Origin: Pseudomonas sp. MRSN 12121 | GTDB lineage: Bacteria; Pseudomonadota; Gammaproteobacteria; Pseudomonadales; Pseudomonadaceae | DNA length: 64,000 nucleotides | Direction of reading: 5' to 3' | NCBI RefSeq assembly: GCF_000931465.1 | Contig: NZ_CP010892.1 | Location: 5,169,388 to 5,233,387 of the forward strand | Shown: positions 27,923-40,245 of the stretch, piece after piece | Position numbering within the stretch: the first letter of the stretch is position 1 | Layout: each line of letters starts with the position of its first letter | Position numbers and translations under genes: made by a program | Notes under the pieces: generated by a model | Told to the model about the DNA's origin: nothing | The model's input: only the letters and a program-made list of their open reading frames with translations | The model's database searches: none

Positions 27923-27999
27923 TGGTGCACTCGACAGGATTCGAACCTGTGACCGCTCGGTTCGTAGCCGAGTACTCTATCCAGCTGAGCTACGAGTGC
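27923..27999 (-). tRNA. tRNA-Arg (anticodon ACG), copy 1
   Basis: Same 77-base tRNA as at 27774, 72 bases upstream of it on the minus strand; the two are probably processed from one transcript. Confidence 0.96.
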
Positions 28000-28106
28000 A
28001 TTTGTTGCCGCGCATTATAGGCCGTTAAATCTTTTTGTAAAGCACTTTTTCTAGTAATTTCAACAACTTACAGAAGAAGCCAGATTACAACGTACTAAGC
28101 AAATAA

Positions 28107-28197
28107 TGGCGGAGAACGGGGGATTCGAACCCCCGACACCCTTGTGAGGTGTACTCCCTTAGCAGGGGAGCGCCTTCGGCCACTCGGCCAGCTCTCC
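28107..28197 (-). tRNA. tRNA-Ser (anticodon GCT)
   Basis: 91-base class II tRNA with a long variable arm, anticodon loop CTGCTAA, T loop TTCGAAT and encoded CCA. It lies directly downstream of rsmA, the usual Pseudomonas arrangement. Confidence 0.96.
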
Positions 28198-28259
28198 GCA
28201 ACACGGGGCGTATATTAACCAGCTTTCTCCCCGTTTGCAAACAAAAAAAACGATAAAAA

Positions 28260-28448
28260 TTAATGGCTTGGTTCTTCGTCCTTCTCTTTCTTTATCCGCA
28301 GGTAAATTTCTTCCCGGTGCACCGCTACCTCTTTAGGAGCGTTGACACCAATACGCACTTGATTTCCTTTGACGCCGAGCACGGTCACGGTGATTTCGCC
28401 ATCACCAATAATCAGGCTTTCTGCGCACCGACGAGTCAGAATCAGCAT
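28260..28448 (-). CDS. rsmA: Carbon storage / secondary metabolism regulator CsrA (RsmA)
   Basis: Homodimeric RNA-binding protein that represses translation by binding GGA motifs in mRNA leaders and is titrated by RsmX/Y/Z-type sRNAs. The 62-residue sequence ([16 protein letters not shown], then [29 protein letters not shown]) is a standard CsrA; the RNA-contact arginine is R45 in VHREEI. ATG 28448 has AGGAG about 6 bases upstream; an in-frame ATG 18 bases earlier is rejected. Gene order alaS-lysC-rsmA-tRNA-Ser-tRNA-Arg matches P. aeruginosa, where this copy is rsmA. Confidence 0.97.
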   Translation of the reverse strand: MLILTRRCAESLIIGDGEITVTVLGVKGNQVRIGVNAPKEVAVHREEIYLRIKKEKDEEPSH

Positions 28449-28590
28449 ACCTTTCTCCTCACGCATTTCATTTCAGGGACAACAGTCTGCAAAAAAAAGG
28501 GTATCGACCTACAACCAGGACGGCCGTAGCCCTACACGCCTAAGTATTGACTAGCGCGAGCAAAAGAACAGTTTTCTGTCACGCCGATCA

Positions 28591-28625
28591 AAAAAACGAA
28601 GGGCGCGGTAAACCGCGCCCTTCGG
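28591..28625 (-). terminator. Terminator of lysC
   Basis: GAAGGGCGCGG and CCGCGCCCTTC form an 11-bp stem with a TAAA loop, then (minus strand) a T-run. It separates lysC from rsmA. Confidence 0.9.
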
Positions 28626-28633
28626 GCAACGCA

Positions 28634-29875
28634 TCACTCGCCCTGTCGGGCCGGAGCGTCCAGTTCGAAAGCCGTATGCAGAGCGCGCACGGCCAGTTCC
28701 AGGTACTTCTCTTCGATTACCACGGAAACCTTGATTTCAGAGGTCGAGATCATCTGGATGTTGATGCTTTCTTTAGCCAGGGCTTCGAACATGCGGCTGG
28801 CAACGCCCGCGTGGGAACGCATACCGACGCCAACGATCGAAACCTTGGCGATCTTGGTGTCGCCCTCCACTTCCCGTGCGCCGATTTCGCGGGCCGTATT
28901 TTCCAGCACTTGCTGGGCAGCCAGGTAATCGTTGCGATGCACGGTGAAGGTGAAGTCGGTGGTGTTATCGTGCGAAACGTTCTGCACGATCATATCGACT
29001 TCGATGTTCGCGGCGCTGATCGGGCCGAGAATCTTGAAAGCCACGCCGGGGGTGTCTGGCACGCCACGGATGGTCAGCTTGGCTTCATCGCGGTTAAAAG
29101 CGATGCCGGAAATGATCGGCTGTTCCATGGATTCCTCTTCATCGATAGTAATGAGGGTCCCCGGACCCTCCTTGAAGCTGTGCAGGACGCGCAGCGGAAC
29201 GTTGTACTTGCCGGCGAATTCAACCGCGCGGATCTGCAGCACCTTGGAACCCAGGCTGGCCATTTCCAGCATTTCTTCGAAGGTGATCTTGTCCAGGCGC
29301 TGGGCCACGGGCACCACACGCGGGTCGGTGGTATAGACGCCATCCACATCGGTGTAGATCTGGCATTCGTCAGCCTTCAGGGCTGCGGCCAGCGCCACGC
29401 CGGTAGTGTCGGAGCCACCGCGACCGAGGGTCGTGATGTTGCCGTGCTCGTCGACACCCTGGAACCCCGCGACCACGACCACACGCCCGGCCTTCAAGTC
29501 ACCGCGGATTTTCTGGTCGTCGATCTGCAATATGCGCGCTTTATTGTGCGCGCTATCGGTCAGAATCCGGACCTGGTTACCGGTATACGACACCGCCGGC
29601 ACCCCGCGCTTGATCAGCGCCATGGCCAGCAGTGCAATCGTCACCTGCTCACCGGTGGAAACGATCACGTCCAGCTCGCGAGGAACCGGCTGACCGTCAC
29701 CGCTGATTTGCTTGGCAAGGTCGATCAGACGGTTGGTTTCGCCGCTCATGGCCGACAGTACAACCACCAGGTCGTCACCGGCTTCGCGGAATTTTTTCAC
29801 TTTGTCGGCGACCTGCTCGATTCTTTCGACAGAACCGACCGAGGTGCCTCCAAATTTCTGTACGATCAAAGCCAT
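28634..29875 (-). CDS. lysC: Aspartate kinase
   Basis: First enzyme of lysine, threonine and methionine synthesis, making aspartyl phosphate. The 413-residue single-function enzyme has the kinase domain (about 1-245, beginning ALIVQKFGGTSVGS, with TTLGRGGSDTT for substrate binding) and two C-terminal ACT domains (about 265-400) for feedback by lysine and threonine. It lies between alaS and rsmA on the same strand, as in other Pseudomonas, and has its own terminator. Confidence 0.97.
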   Translation of the reverse strand: MALIVQKFGGTSVGSVERIEQVADKVKKFREAGDDLVVVLSAMSGETNRLIDLAKQISGDGQPVPRELDVIVSTGEQVTIALLAMALIKRGVPAVSYTGNQVRILTDSAHNKARILQIDDQKIRGDLKAGRVVVVAGFQGVDEHGNITTLGRGGSDTTGVALAAALKADECQIYTDVDGVYTTDPRVVPVAQRLDKITFEEMLEMASLGSKVLQIRAVEFAGKYNVPLRVLHSFKEGPGTLITIDEEESMEQPIISGIAFNRDEAKLTIRGVPDTPGVAFKILGPISAANIEVDMIVQNVSHDNTTDFTFTVHRNDYLAAQQVLENTAREIGAREVEGDTKIAKVSIVGVGMRSHAGVASRMFEALAKESINIQMISTSEIKVSVVIEEKYLELAVRALHTAFELDAPARQGE

Positions 29876-29971
29876 TTCTAAGCCGCCTCAGCCCGTAAAG
29901 GGGCGCCCATTAATCAATCAAACTGCGCAGCTCCAAAGCCCGCCACTAGACGACGGGCTCGGCCTGGAACC

Positions 29972-32596
29972 TTAAATACCCTGCTCGACGAACGGGACGG
30001 CCAGCGCCAGCGCGGCATCCAGAGCAGCGGCATCGACACCACCACCCTGCGCCATGTCCGGACGACCACCGCCCTTCCCGCCCACCGCCGCAGCGGCTTG
30101 CTTCATCAAATCACCGGCTTTGAGTTGGCCAGTCAGGTCCTTGGTTACGCCCGCAACCAGTACGACCTTTTCCTCATGGACACTGCCGAGCAGGATCACT
30201 GCGCGACCGAGTTTGTTTTTCAACTGATCGACCAGCGCCAACAGCGCCTTGCCATCCTGCCCATCCACGCGCGCCGCCAGCACTTTCGCGCCTTTGATAT
30301 CCAGCGCCTGCGCCGACAGGTCGTCGCCAGCGGCACTGGCTGCCTTGGCCTGCAGCTGCTCGAGCTGCTTCTCCAGCAGGCGGTTGCGCTCCAGCACAGC
30401 CGACAGCTTGTCGATCAGGTTGTCGCGACTGCCCCTGACCAGGGTCGCCGCTTCCTTGAGTTGTTCTTCCGCAGCGTTGAGGTACGCCAGTGCCGCGGCA
30501 CCGGTTACCGCTTCGATACGGCGCACGCCCGAGGCCACGCCGCCTTCGCTGGTAATTTTCAGCAGGCCGATATCGCCGGTACGGCTGGCGTGGATACCGC
30601 CACACAGTTCGACGGAGAAATCGCCGCCCATGCTCAGCACCCGGACGCTATCGCCATATTTCTCGCCGAACAGCGCCATGGCGCCCTTCTGCTTGGCGGT
30701 GTCGATATCGGTTTCTTCGGTTTCTACCGCGGTGTTCTTGCGAATCTCGGCATTGACGATGTCTTCCAGGGCCTTGATCTGCTCCGGCTTGATCGCTTCG
30801 AAGTGGCTGAAGTCGAAACGCAGGCGCTGACTGTCGACCAGCGAGCCCTTCTGCTGCACGTGCTCACCCAGCACCTGGCGCAGGGCGGCATGCAACAAGT
30901 GCGTGGCAGAGTGGTTCAACGACGTGGCATGACGTACCTCGGCGTCGACCTGGGCCTGCAGCGGCGTGCCGACCGTCAGGCTGCCGCTGGCCAATACGCC
31001 GTGGTGCAGGAAGGCGCCACCGGTCTTGGTGGTATCGCGCACGTCGAAACGCGCGCTCCCCGCCTGCAGGTAACCGCAGTCGCCGACCTGGCCACCCGAT
31101 TCCGCGTAGAAAGGCGTCTGGTCGAGCACCACCACAGCCTCTTCGCCTTCGCTCAGCACGTCGACCGACTGCCCGTCCTTGTACAGGGCGACCACTTTGG
31201 CGGAACCCTGGGTGGCGTGATAACCGGTGAACTCGGTAGCCACATCGACCTTGACCAGACTGTTGTAGTCCATGCCGAAGGAGCTGGCGGAACGCGCACG
31301 CACGCGCTGGGCCTCCATCTCGCGCTCGAAACCTTCCTCGTCGAGAGTCAGGTTGCGCTCACGGGCGATGTCGCCGGTCAGGTCCATCGGGAAACCGTAG
31401 GTGTCGTACAGCTTGAACACCACGTCGCCCGGCACCACGGTGCCTTGGAGCTCGGCCAGGTCTTGCTCGAGGATCTTCAAGCCCTGCTCGAGGGTCTTGG
31501 CGAACTGTTCTTCTTCAGCTTTCAGTACGCGCTCGATCTGCGCCTGCTGGGCCTTCAGTTCCGGGAAGGCTTCGCCCATTTCGGCGACCAGCGCAGCGAC
31601 GATCTGATAGAAGAAGCTGCCCTTGGCGCCCAGTTTGTTGCCGTGACGGCACGCGCGGCGAATGATGCGGCGCAGCACATAGCCGCGGCCTTCGTTGGAA
31701 GGCAGCACGCCGTCGGCGATCAGGAAACCGCAGGAGCGGATGTGGTCGGCCACGACTTTCAGCGAGGCCTGGCCATCGTTGGTGCAGCCAATGGCCTTGG
31801 CCGCTGCATTGAGCAGGCTCTGGAACAGGTCGATTTCATAGTTCGAGTGAACGTGCTGCAGCACCGCACTGATCCGCTCCAGGCCCATGCCGGTATCCAC
31901 CGACGGCGCTGGCAGCGGATGCAACACGCCGTCGGCGGTGCGGTTGAACTGCATGAATACGTTGTTCCAGATCTCGATGTAACGGTCGCCGTCTTCTTCC
32001 GGCGAGCCCGGTGGGCCGCCCCAGATATCAGCGCCGTGATCGTAGAAAATCTCGGTGCAAGGACCGCACGGGCCGGTATCGCCCATGGTCCAGAAGTTGT
32101 CGGAAGCGTACGGCGCGCCTTTGTTGTCACCGATACGCACCATGCGCTCGGCTGGAACGCCGACTTCCTTGGTCCAGATATCGTAGGCCTCGTCGTCGCT
32201 GGCGTAGACGGTGACCCAGAGTTTTTCCTTCGGCAGGTTCAGCCACTTGTCGGAGGTCAGGAAGGTCCAGGCGAAGGTGATGGCGTCACGCTTGAAATAA
32301 TCACCGAAGCTGAAGTTGCCCAGCATTTCGAAGAAGGTGTGGTGACGGGCGGTATAGCCGACGTTTTCCAGGTCATTGTGCTTGCCGCCGGCGCGTACGC
32401 ACTTCTGGCTGCTTACAGCGCGGGTGTAGGCGCGCTTTTCCTGGCCCAGGAAGCAGTCCTTGAACTGGTTCATCCCCGCGTTGGTGAACAGCAGGGTTGG
32501 GTCGTTGCCCGGAATCAAAGAGCTGGAGGCTACACGGGTGTGGCCTTGCTCTTCGAAGAAGCGAAGGAAGGCTTCACGGATTTCTGCGCTTTTCAT
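29972..32596 (-). CDS. alaS: Alanine--tRNA ligase
   Basis: Class II aminoacyl-tRNA synthetase, 874 residues, the normal length. Class II core at the N-terminus ([17 protein letters not shown], then [14 protein letters not shown]), editing domain with [19 protein letters not shown] (HxxxH zinc site) and [15 protein letters not shown], and the C-Ala domain with [20 protein letters not shown] and a glycine-rich [15 protein letters not shown] segment. ATG 32596 ([14 protein letters not shown]) matches family starts; the longer frame to 32662 is rejected. lysC is 96 bases downstream. Confidence 0.98.
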   Translation of the reverse strand: MKSAEIREAFLRFFEEQGHTRVASSSLIPGNDPTLLFTNAGMNQFKDCFLGQEKRAYTRAVSSQKCVRAGGKHNDLENVGYTARHHTFFEMLGNFSFGDYFKRDAITFAWTFLTSDKWLNLPKEKLWVTVYASDDEAYDIWTKEVGVPAERMVRIGDNKGAPYASDNFWTMGDTGPCGPCTEIFYDHGADIWGGPPGSPEEDGDRYIEIWNNVFMQFNRTADGVLHPLPAPSVDTGMGLERISAVLQHVHSNYEIDLFQSLLNAAAKAIGCTNDGQASLKVVADHIRSCGFLIADGVLPSNEGRGYVLRRIIRRACRHGNKLGAKGSFFYQIVAALVAEMGEAFPELKAQQAQIERVLKAEEEQFAKTLEQGLKILEQDLAELQGTVVPGDVVFKLYDTYGFPMDLTGDIARERNLTLDEEGFEREMEAQRVRARSASSFGMDYNSLVKVDVATEFTGYHATQGSAKVVALYKDGQSVDVLSEGEEAVVVLDQTPFYAESGGQVGDCGYLQAGSARFDVRDTTKTGGAFLHHGVLASGSLTVGTPLQAQVDAEVRHATSLNHSATHLLHAALRQVLGEHVQQKGSLVDSQRLRFDFSHFEAIKPEQIKALEDIVNAEIRKNTAVETEETDIDTAKQKGAMALFGEKYGDSVRVLSMGGDFSVELCGGIHASRTGDIGLLKITSEGGVASGVRRIEAVTGAAALAYLNAAEEQLKEAATLVRGSRDNLIDKLSAVLERNRLLEKQLEQLQAKAASAAGDDLSAQALDIKGAKVLAARVDGQDGKALLALVDQLKNKLGRAVILLGSVHEEKVVLVAGVTKDLTGQLKAGDLMKQAAAAVGGKGGGRPDMAQGGGVDAAALDAALALAVPFVEQGI

Positions 32597-32742
32597 TAGG
32601 TTCTTCCACGGAGACTGCGGCCAAAGGCCTGTGCGAAACGTCATCAGACGAAACGACGGCAAAGGGCCGCATTATATCGGCCCTGAGCTTGGGGTACAGC
32701 GTGTTTATACGATAGAGGCGGTCAATTGGACGCCTGACACTG

Positions 32743-33747
32743 TCAGTTGCGGGAAAAATCGATAAAAGTCCCGATGACCTGTTCGATTTGCGCACGATTG
32801 ACGTCCATGTGAGTGACCATCCGCAGCCGCGGTGCGGCACTCAACCTCACCCCGCGCTCGCCGGCGAAGGCCTTGAGGGCCTCTGCCCGGTTACCCATCG
32901 AGACGTACACCATGTTGGTCTGTACCGGCTCGACCTCGTACCCCGCTTCGCGCAGGCCGTCGGCCAGCAACAGGGCATTGGCGTGGTCGTCGGCCAGGCG
33001 CGCGACATGCTGATCGAGCGCATACAGCCCCGCCGCCGCCAGGATCCCGGCCTGGCGCATGCCGCCACCGACCATCTTGCGCAAGCGGCGGGCCTTGCCG
33101 ATCACGTCCGCCGAGCCGCACAGCACCGAGCCGACCGGCGCCCCCAGGCCTTTGGACAGGCACACCGAGACCGAGTCGAAATGCTGGGTAATCTGCCGCG
33201 CATCGACGCCCAGCTTGACCGCCGCGTTGTACAGCCGCGCACCATCCAGATGCAGGGCCAGGCCATGCTCACGGGTAAAGGCCCGGGCCTGCGCCAGGTA
33301 GCTCAAGGGCAGCACCTTGCCTTGCATGGTGTTTTCCAGCGCCAGCAGACGGGTACGGGCAAAGTGGAAGTCGTCCGGCTTGATCGCCGCGGCCACCTGG
33401 TCCAGATCCAGCGAACCATCGGCCTGGACCTCCAGCGGTTGCGGCTGGATCGAACCCAGCACGGCCGCGCCGCCGCCTTCGTATTTATAGGTATGGGCCT
33501 GCTGGCCGACGATGTATTCGTCGCCACGCCCACAGTGGGCCATCAGGCCCAACAGGTTGCTCATGGTGCCCGTCGGCACGAACAGCGCCTCGGCAAACCC
33601 CAGGCGCCGGGCCAATTCGGCTTCCAGATGGTTGACCGTCGGGTCTTCGCCGTAGACATCGTCGCCGGTGGCCGCCGCGGTCATGGCCTCCAGCATGCCC
33701 GCCGTGGGCTGGGTAACGGTGTCGCTACGAAGATCGATAATGCTCAT
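32743..33747 (-). CDS. ltaE: Low-specificity L-threonine aldolase
   Basis: PLP enzyme that cleaves L-threonine and L-allo-threonine to glycine and acetaldehyde. The 334-residue product has the fold-type I signature: [11 protein letters not shown] at the start, [11 protein letters not shown] (about 58-68), [16 protein letters not shown] and the PLP lysine K199 in [15 protein letters not shown]. Immediately upstream (18-35 bases before the ATG) is an 18-bp perfect palindrome that is probably an operator. alaS lies downstream with a 146-base gap. Confidence 0.94.
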   Translation of the reverse strand: MSIIDLRSDTVTQPTAGMLEAMTAAATGDDVYGEDPTVNHLEAELARRLGFAEALFVPTGTMSNLLGLMAHCGRGDEYIVGQQAHTYKYEGGGAAVLGSIQPQPLEVQADGSLDLDQVAAAIKPDDFHFARTRLLALENTMQGKVLPLSYLAQARAFTREHGLALHLDGARLYNAAVKLGVDARQITQHFDSVSVCLSKGLGAPVGSVLCGSADVIGKARRLRKMVGGGMRQAGILAAAGLYALDQHVARLADDHANALLLADGLREAGYEVEPVQTNMVYVSMGNRAEALKAFAGERGVRLSAAPRLRMVTHMDVNRAQIEQVIGTFIDFSRN

Positions 33748-33764
33748 GAATCAGGCCTCGGCAA

Positions 33765-33782
33765 AGTGACGCGCGCGTCACT
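33765..33782. promoter_or_regulatory. 18-bp perfect palindrome upstream of ltaE
   Basis: AGTGACGCGCGCGTCACT is a complete dyad 18 bases before the ltaE ATG. Position and symmetry suggest a repressor operator; the regulator is not in the window. Confidence 0.6.
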
Positions 33783-33961
33783 GGGTAGGAGAATTCCTTT
33801 CGAATGGACTTACTACGGGCGCCACCGCGATTTATCAAGGCCCGCCCGGTAAAAGCGCTCCGCCGAAAATGAAAAATCGATATTTATCATTCAAAAGCCG
33901 CAATGCACGGGCGAAAGATATGTGTTAAAAACTCAACGCCGCCGCAAAGCCGGAGGCAAAC

Positions 33962-34127
33962 GTTCTCAGGGCGGGGTGTAATTCCCCACCGGCGGTAATT
34001 GCGCGCAACGCGCATAGCCCGCGAGCGCTTGGCGCCAGAAACCGCTGCGGCGGCGAATGACGGCAAGGTCAGCAGACCCGGTGTGATTCCGGGGCCGACG
34101 GTCATAGTCCGGATGAAGAGAGAACGG
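33962..34127 (+). ncRNA. FMN riboswitch (RFN element)
   Basis: The conserved blocks are all present in order: TCAGGGCGGGGTG with ATTCCCCACCGGCGG, AGCCCGCGAGCGC, GGTCAGCAGACCCGGTG with ATTCCGGGGCCGACGG, and TAGTCCGGATGAAGAGAGAA. It lies 125 bases before a lumazine synthase gene, so FMN should repress riboflavin synthesis at this gene. Confidence 0.97.
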
Positions 34128-34219
34128 GATTGGCACCAAAGGGCCGTCCGCAGGCGACCGCACGATACGTTCGTGCCCGAGCCTGTACGTACCCTTAAAT
34201 CCCTTTCGATTCATAACGC

Positions 34220-34242
34220 CCTGTTTTTCACACAAACAGGAG
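34220..34242 (+). promoter_or_regulatory. Shine-Dalgarno-sequestering hairpin downstream of the riboswitch
   Basis: CCTGTTT pairs with AAACAGG across a seven-base loop; the right arm runs into the ribosome site AGGAG of ribH. This is the expected expression platform for translational control. Confidence 0.65.
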
Positions 34243-34251
34243 TCAGAACAG

Positions 34252-34758
34252 ATGCAACCCACCGCAATCGACAGCAAAAGCAAATCCCATCACGGCGAGC
34301 GCGTAGCCTTTATCCAGGCCTGCTGGCACAAGGAAATCGTTGATCAGAGCCGCCAGGGTTTCGTCAGCGAAATGCTCGCCCAGGGCTACCAGGAAAGCGA
34401 CATCGATTTCTTCGAGGTCGGCGGCGCCTTTGAAATCCCGTTGCACGCCAAGCTGCTGGCCAAATCCGGCCGTTATGCCGGCATCGTCGCCGCGGGCCTG
34501 GTGGTAGATGGCGGTATCTACCGTCACGAGTTCGTCGCCCAGTCGGTGATCAGCGGCCTGATGCAGGTCCAGCTGGAAACCGAGATACCGGTATTCTCGG
34601 TCGTCTTGACCCCGCATCACTTCCACGCCGGCGAAGAACACCAGAAGTTCTTCTTCGAGCATTTCGTGCACAAGGGCCAGGAAGCGGCGAAGACCTGCGC
34701 CGACACCCTGCATAAGACCCGTGCCCTGCGCCGCAATGAACATCGGGTAGCGGTGTAA
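34252..34758 (+). CDS. ribH: 6,7-dimethyl-8-ribityllumazine synthase, RibH2 type
   Basis: Penultimate enzyme of riboflavin synthesis. The 168-residue protein has the lumazine synthase core: FIQACWHKEIVDQSRQGF, VGGAFEIPLHAKLLAKSG (substrate loop), GLVVDGGIYRHEFVAQSVI, and the catalytic region VVLTPHHFHAGEEHQKFF. The last motif and the FIQACWH start are typical of the RibH2 (type II) group known from Brucella, distinct from the housekeeping ribH. It is monocistronic under an FMN riboswitch. ATG 34252 has AGGAG 9 bases upstream, inside the sequestering hairpin. Confidence 0.93.
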   Translation: MQPTAIDSKSKSHHGERVAFIQACWHKEIVDQSRQGFVSEMLAQGYQESDIDFFEVGGAFEIPLHAKLLAKSGRYAGIVAAGLVVDGGIYRHEFVAQSVISGLMQVQLETEIPVFSVVLTPHHFHAGEEHQKFFFEHFVHKGQEAAKTCADTLHKTRALRRNEHRVAV

Positions 34759-34776
34759 GCGACAGACGCGAAAAGC

Positions 34777-34823
34777 CATCGCGAGCAAGCTCGCTCCTAC
34801 AGGAATCGAGTTTGCTCGCGATG
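34777..34823. repeat. REP palindrome pair
   Basis: ATCGCGAGCAAGCTCGCTCCTAC followed by a degenerate inverted copy ending TTTGCTCGCGAT, the common Pseudomonas REP sequence, between ribH and astE, which converge. Confidence 0.85.
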
Positions 34824-34843
34824 CTTCTTATAGCTAACGGCTG

Positions 34844-35854
34844 TCAGGCCAGGCCGTCGGCCGTGGTCGGGACGATCAGAATCCCGGCACGCAGGCCGTT
34901 CTTCACCTTGGGGTTGGGGAAAATGATCCGCGCGCCCTCTTCCTCGACTATCCAGCGGGTCTGGGCGATGTCGTCGGCCAGCAGGTAACCCACTTCCAGT
35001 TCGGAGAAGTTCTCGATATCCGCCGGCAGATGCAGGTGGAAGGTATCGCTGTGCTTGATGATTTCGCGAGCGACGCTGAACAGCTGCAGACCGTCCAGCC
35101 CCTCTTGCGCCATCGGCGGCTCGCAGCCTTCGATGATCTGCTTCAGGCGGGTTTCCAGGCGCTCGACGTTCACCCCCTGGTTCTGCCCGAACGGCCGGGC
35201 CTTGCCCAATTCGAGGGTGAAGGACTCGGCATCCAGCTTGTCGTAGGTGTAGGCACTGAACACGATGGACGGTTTGTTCTGCAACAACACCGCCTCCATC
35301 CCCGCCGCCCGCAGGCGCGCCAGTTCCCGGCGCGAGTGCTGGCGCCCGTCTTTCCAGGGATACAGGGCGAACTGCTCGATCTTCGAACCACGGATCGCGG
35401 TATGCAGGTCGTAATGCAGGCGCGTCCGTTCCGGCAGGCTGAAGAAGCTCGCCGCCAGGCGCTCCAGCTCACAGGCGCGCAAGGCTTCGTTGCCGCTGCT
35501 TTGTTCGTGACGGCCGTTGAACAGCCGATTGATGTCCTGCTCGATGAAACGCTCGCCGCGACGCATGGCCTCAGGGTTGCCGAACAGGAACAGAATGCGT
35601 GCGCACGGCTTAAGATCGCCGCGGGCAATGTCGTGCAACAGGCGGTCGAGCAATTCGATCGGCGCTGTCTCGTTGCCATGGATGCCGGCCGACAACAGCA
35701 AGTCCATGCCGTTGTCGCGCGCCTGGGGCGGCCGGACTTCCAGCGCGCCTTCGCTCAGCCAGCGCATCCGCACGCCGTCGACAGTCAGTTGAGTCTTCTC
35801 CGCCGGTTCACGACCGGCGAGGGTCAGTTCAAGCAGTTTGCCGAGGGCGAGCAT
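34844..35854 (-). CDS. astE: Succinylglutamate desuccinylase
   Basis: Last enzyme of the arginine succinyltransferase (AST) pathway: N2-succinylglutamate to glutamate and succinate. The 336-residue zinc peptidase-like protein has the AstE/aspartoacylase motifs: [15 protein letters not shown] (zinc His and Glu, about 56-70), [11 protein letters not shown], and [11 protein letters not shown] with the third zinc ligand; ALYPW and [14 protein letters not shown] follow. It is the last gene of the aruCFGDBE cluster. Also called aruE in Pseudomonas. Confidence 0.96.
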   Translation of the reverse strand: MLALGKLLELTLAGREPAEKTQLTVDGVRMRWLSEGALEVRPPQARDNGMDLLLSAGIHGNETAPIELLDRLLHDIARGDLKPCARILFLFGNPEAMRRGERFIEQDINRLFNGRHEQSSGNEALRACELERLAASFFSLPERTRLHYDLHTAIRGSKIEQFALYPWKDGRQHSRRELARLRAAGMEAVLLQNKPSIVFSAYTYDKLDAESFTLELGKARPFGQNQGVNVERLETRLKQIIEGCEPPMAQEGLDGLQLFSVAREIIKHSDTFHLHLPADIENFSELEVGYLLADDIAQTRWIVEEEGARIIFPNPKVKNGLRAGILIVPTTADGLA

Positions 35855-35867
35855 AGAACGTTATTCC

Positions 35868-36155
35868 TTAATGGTCGTGCTGGCAGTCGGGGCCGTGCAC
35901 GTGATCGTCGTCACCGGCGTCGGCCGGTTCCATTTCCAGTTGCAGACTTACCAGATTAGTCGCCAACGGACGCAGCAGCAGGTTGGCGTATTCCTCGTCG
36001 CCCTCCTCGACGTCCACGCCGATCAGCAGCTGGCCGCGGCCGTCCTGCTGGATCCACACTTCCTTGCCTTGCCACATCACGGCGAAGCGGGTGCAGGAGG
36101 TTTCCAGTTGAGTGCCGTCTTTGTCTTCAAGGATCAGCTGCAGGGTATCGCTCAT
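35868..36155 (-). CDS. Conserved small protein of the ast/aru cluster, His-rich C-terminus
   Basis: 95 residues of unknown function between astB and astE, in the position of a small gene also found in P. aeruginosa. Sequence is acidic, with LILEDKDGTQLETSCTRFAV at the start and a metal-ligand-rich tail DDDHVHGPDCQHDH (four His, one Cys) that could bind zinc or nickel. It has no membrane segment. It is separated from astE by 13 bases and is surely cotranscribed. A role in metal supply to zinc-dependent AstE would fit but is speculation. Confidence 0.8.
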   Translation of the reverse strand: MSDTLQLILEDKDGTQLETSCTRFAVMWQGKEVWIQQDGRGQLLIGVDVEEGDEEYANLLLRPLATNLVSLQLEMEPADAGDDDHVHGPDCQHDH

Positions 36156-36218
36156 TTATTACGCTCTCATCTGGATGATAAAGCGGCGCGCCCGATCGGC
36201 AGACCGGGGCGCGGGCTT

Positions 36219-37565
36219 TCAATTGATCTGGAATGGATAAACCGCGCCCAGTTTAAGGATTTGCGTCAGTTCATCCAGTGCCGTCCGGCATTCAAGCAGC
36301 AATTGCGGATCCGCCAGGTCGCTTTCGCTCAGGCGGTCGCGGTAGTGCTTGTCGACCCATTGGGTCAGCGTGTCGTACAACGGCGCGGTCATGATAACCC
36401 CTGGGTTGACTGCCGCCAGTTCGGTTTGATTGAGCGCGACCCGTAGCCGCAGGCACGCCGGGCCACCGCCGTTCTGCATGCTCTGCTTGAGGTCGAAGAC
36501 CTTCACTTCGCGGATCAGCCCACCGGAACCGGTCAGGCTTTGCAGGTACTGCCAGACACGCTCGTTGGCGCGGCACTCTTCCGGCACGATCAGCAGCATC
36601 GAACCATCGGCGCGCGACAGCAGCTGGCTGTTGAACAGGTAGGAACGCACCGCGTCTTCCACCGTGACTTGCGAACGCGGCACGCAGATCGCCTGGAAGT
36701 TGCCGCCGCGCTTGCCCAGCTTGGCCTGCAGCTCGGCGAGCATCTTGTCGGTCTCGAGGAAGGCATCCTCGTGATAGAACAGCACTTCGCCGTTGCCCAC
36801 CGCGATCACGTCATTGTGGAACACGCCCTGGTCGATCACCGACGGGTTCTGCTGGGCATACACTACGCCGTCGTCGCTCAAGCCATGCAGGCGGGCGACG
36901 GCCTGGGAGGCCTCCAGGGTCTGGCGCGCCGGGTACTTCTGCGGAGCCGGATAACGGGTATCGAAGGCGCTGCGGCCAAAGACGAAGAACTCGACGCCCG
37001 CCTGGCCGTAGTCACGGCAGAAACGGGTGTGGTTGGCTGCGCCTTCGTCGCCGAACTGCGCCACCGCCGGCAGCGCCGCGTGATGGGCGAAGTGCTTCTG
37101 GTCGGCGAACATCGCCCCCAGCACCCGGCTGGTGGTCGGGTGCTCGATGCTGCGGTGGTATTTGCAGTTCAGGTTGGCGGCGGTGAAATGCACGCGACCG
37201 TCGGCGGTGTCGGCGCTCGGGCTGACCGTGGCGGCGTTGGCCACCCACATGCTCGACGCCGAGCAACTGGCGACCAGCAGCGGCATCGCCTCCTTGGCGG
37301 CACGCGCGATGACCTGGGCATCGCTACCGGCAAAACCCAGCCGGCGTAGCGCGGCCACGTCCGGGCGTTCCTGAGGGGCCAGCACGCCTTGCTGGAAACC
37401 CATTTCCATCAGCGCCTTCATTTTCGCCAGGCCCTGCAGCGCGGCCTCCCGGGGGTTGGAAGACTGCTGGCTGTTGCTCTGGGATGCGACGTTGCCGTAG
37501 GACAGGCCGCCGTAGTTATGGGTAGGCCCCACTAGACCGTCGAAATTGACTTCATAGGATTTCAT
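36219..37565 (-). CDS. astB: N-succinylarginine dihydrolase
   Basis: Second AST enzyme: N2-succinylarginine to N2-succinylornithine, CO2 and two ammonia. The 448-residue protein begins [20 protein letters not shown], the family signature, and has VVHEDAF-like and [19 protein letters not shown] segments and the catalytic C-terminal [15 protein letters not shown] with the nucleophilic cysteine. It lies between astD and the 95-residue gene on the same strand. Also called aruB. Confidence 0.97.
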   Translation of the reverse strand: MKSYEVNFDGLVGPTHNYGGLSYGNVASQSNSQQSSNPREAALQGLAKMKALMEMGFQQGVLAPQERPDVAALRRLGFAGSDAQVIARAAKEAMPLLVASCSASSMWVANAATVSPSADTADGRVHFTAANLNCKYHRSIEHPTTSRVLGAMFADQKHFAHHAALPAVAQFGDEGAANHTRFCRDYGQAGVEFFVFGRSAFDTRYPAPQKYPARQTLEASQAVARLHGLSDDGVVYAQQNPSVIDQGVFHNDVIAVGNGEVLFYHEDAFLETDKMLAELQAKLGKRGGNFQAICVPRSQVTVEDAVRSYLFNSQLLSRADGSMLLIVPEECRANERVWQYLQSLTGSGGLIREVKVFDLKQSMQNGGGPACLRLRVALNQTELAAVNPGVIMTAPLYDTLTQWVDKHYRDRLSESDLADPQLLLECRTALDELTQILKLGAVYPFQIN

Positions 37566-37620
37566 CAGCGAGGCTCCACGAAAATCTGTTGTTATAAATT
37601 CGATTCGACCGCTGCGCGGT

Positions 37621-37662
37621 CATCGCGGGCAAGCTCGCCGCTACCTGGAGCGAGCTTGCCCA
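37621..37662. repeat. REP palindrome pair between astB and astD
   Basis: CATCGCGGGCAAGCTCGCCGCTACC and an inverted copy (GGAGCGAGCTTGCCC) inside the ast operon; it may tune mRNA stability between the two genes. Confidence 0.75.
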
Positions 37663-37667
37663 CGGCC

Positions 37668-40160
<2,493 letters not shown>

Positions 40161-40245
40161 CTATCTCCTCGGACGAAGGCCGCTGCCGACCTTCGTGAAA
40201 CTCGCTGCTTTTTGCGGCAGGCTTTGCGGATTATGGAAGCCGCCG

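Noticed and set aside
30098-32599. 833-codon open frame antisense to alaS
   Set aside because: Shadow of alaS; the minus-strand frame encodes a complete alanyl-tRNA synthetase.
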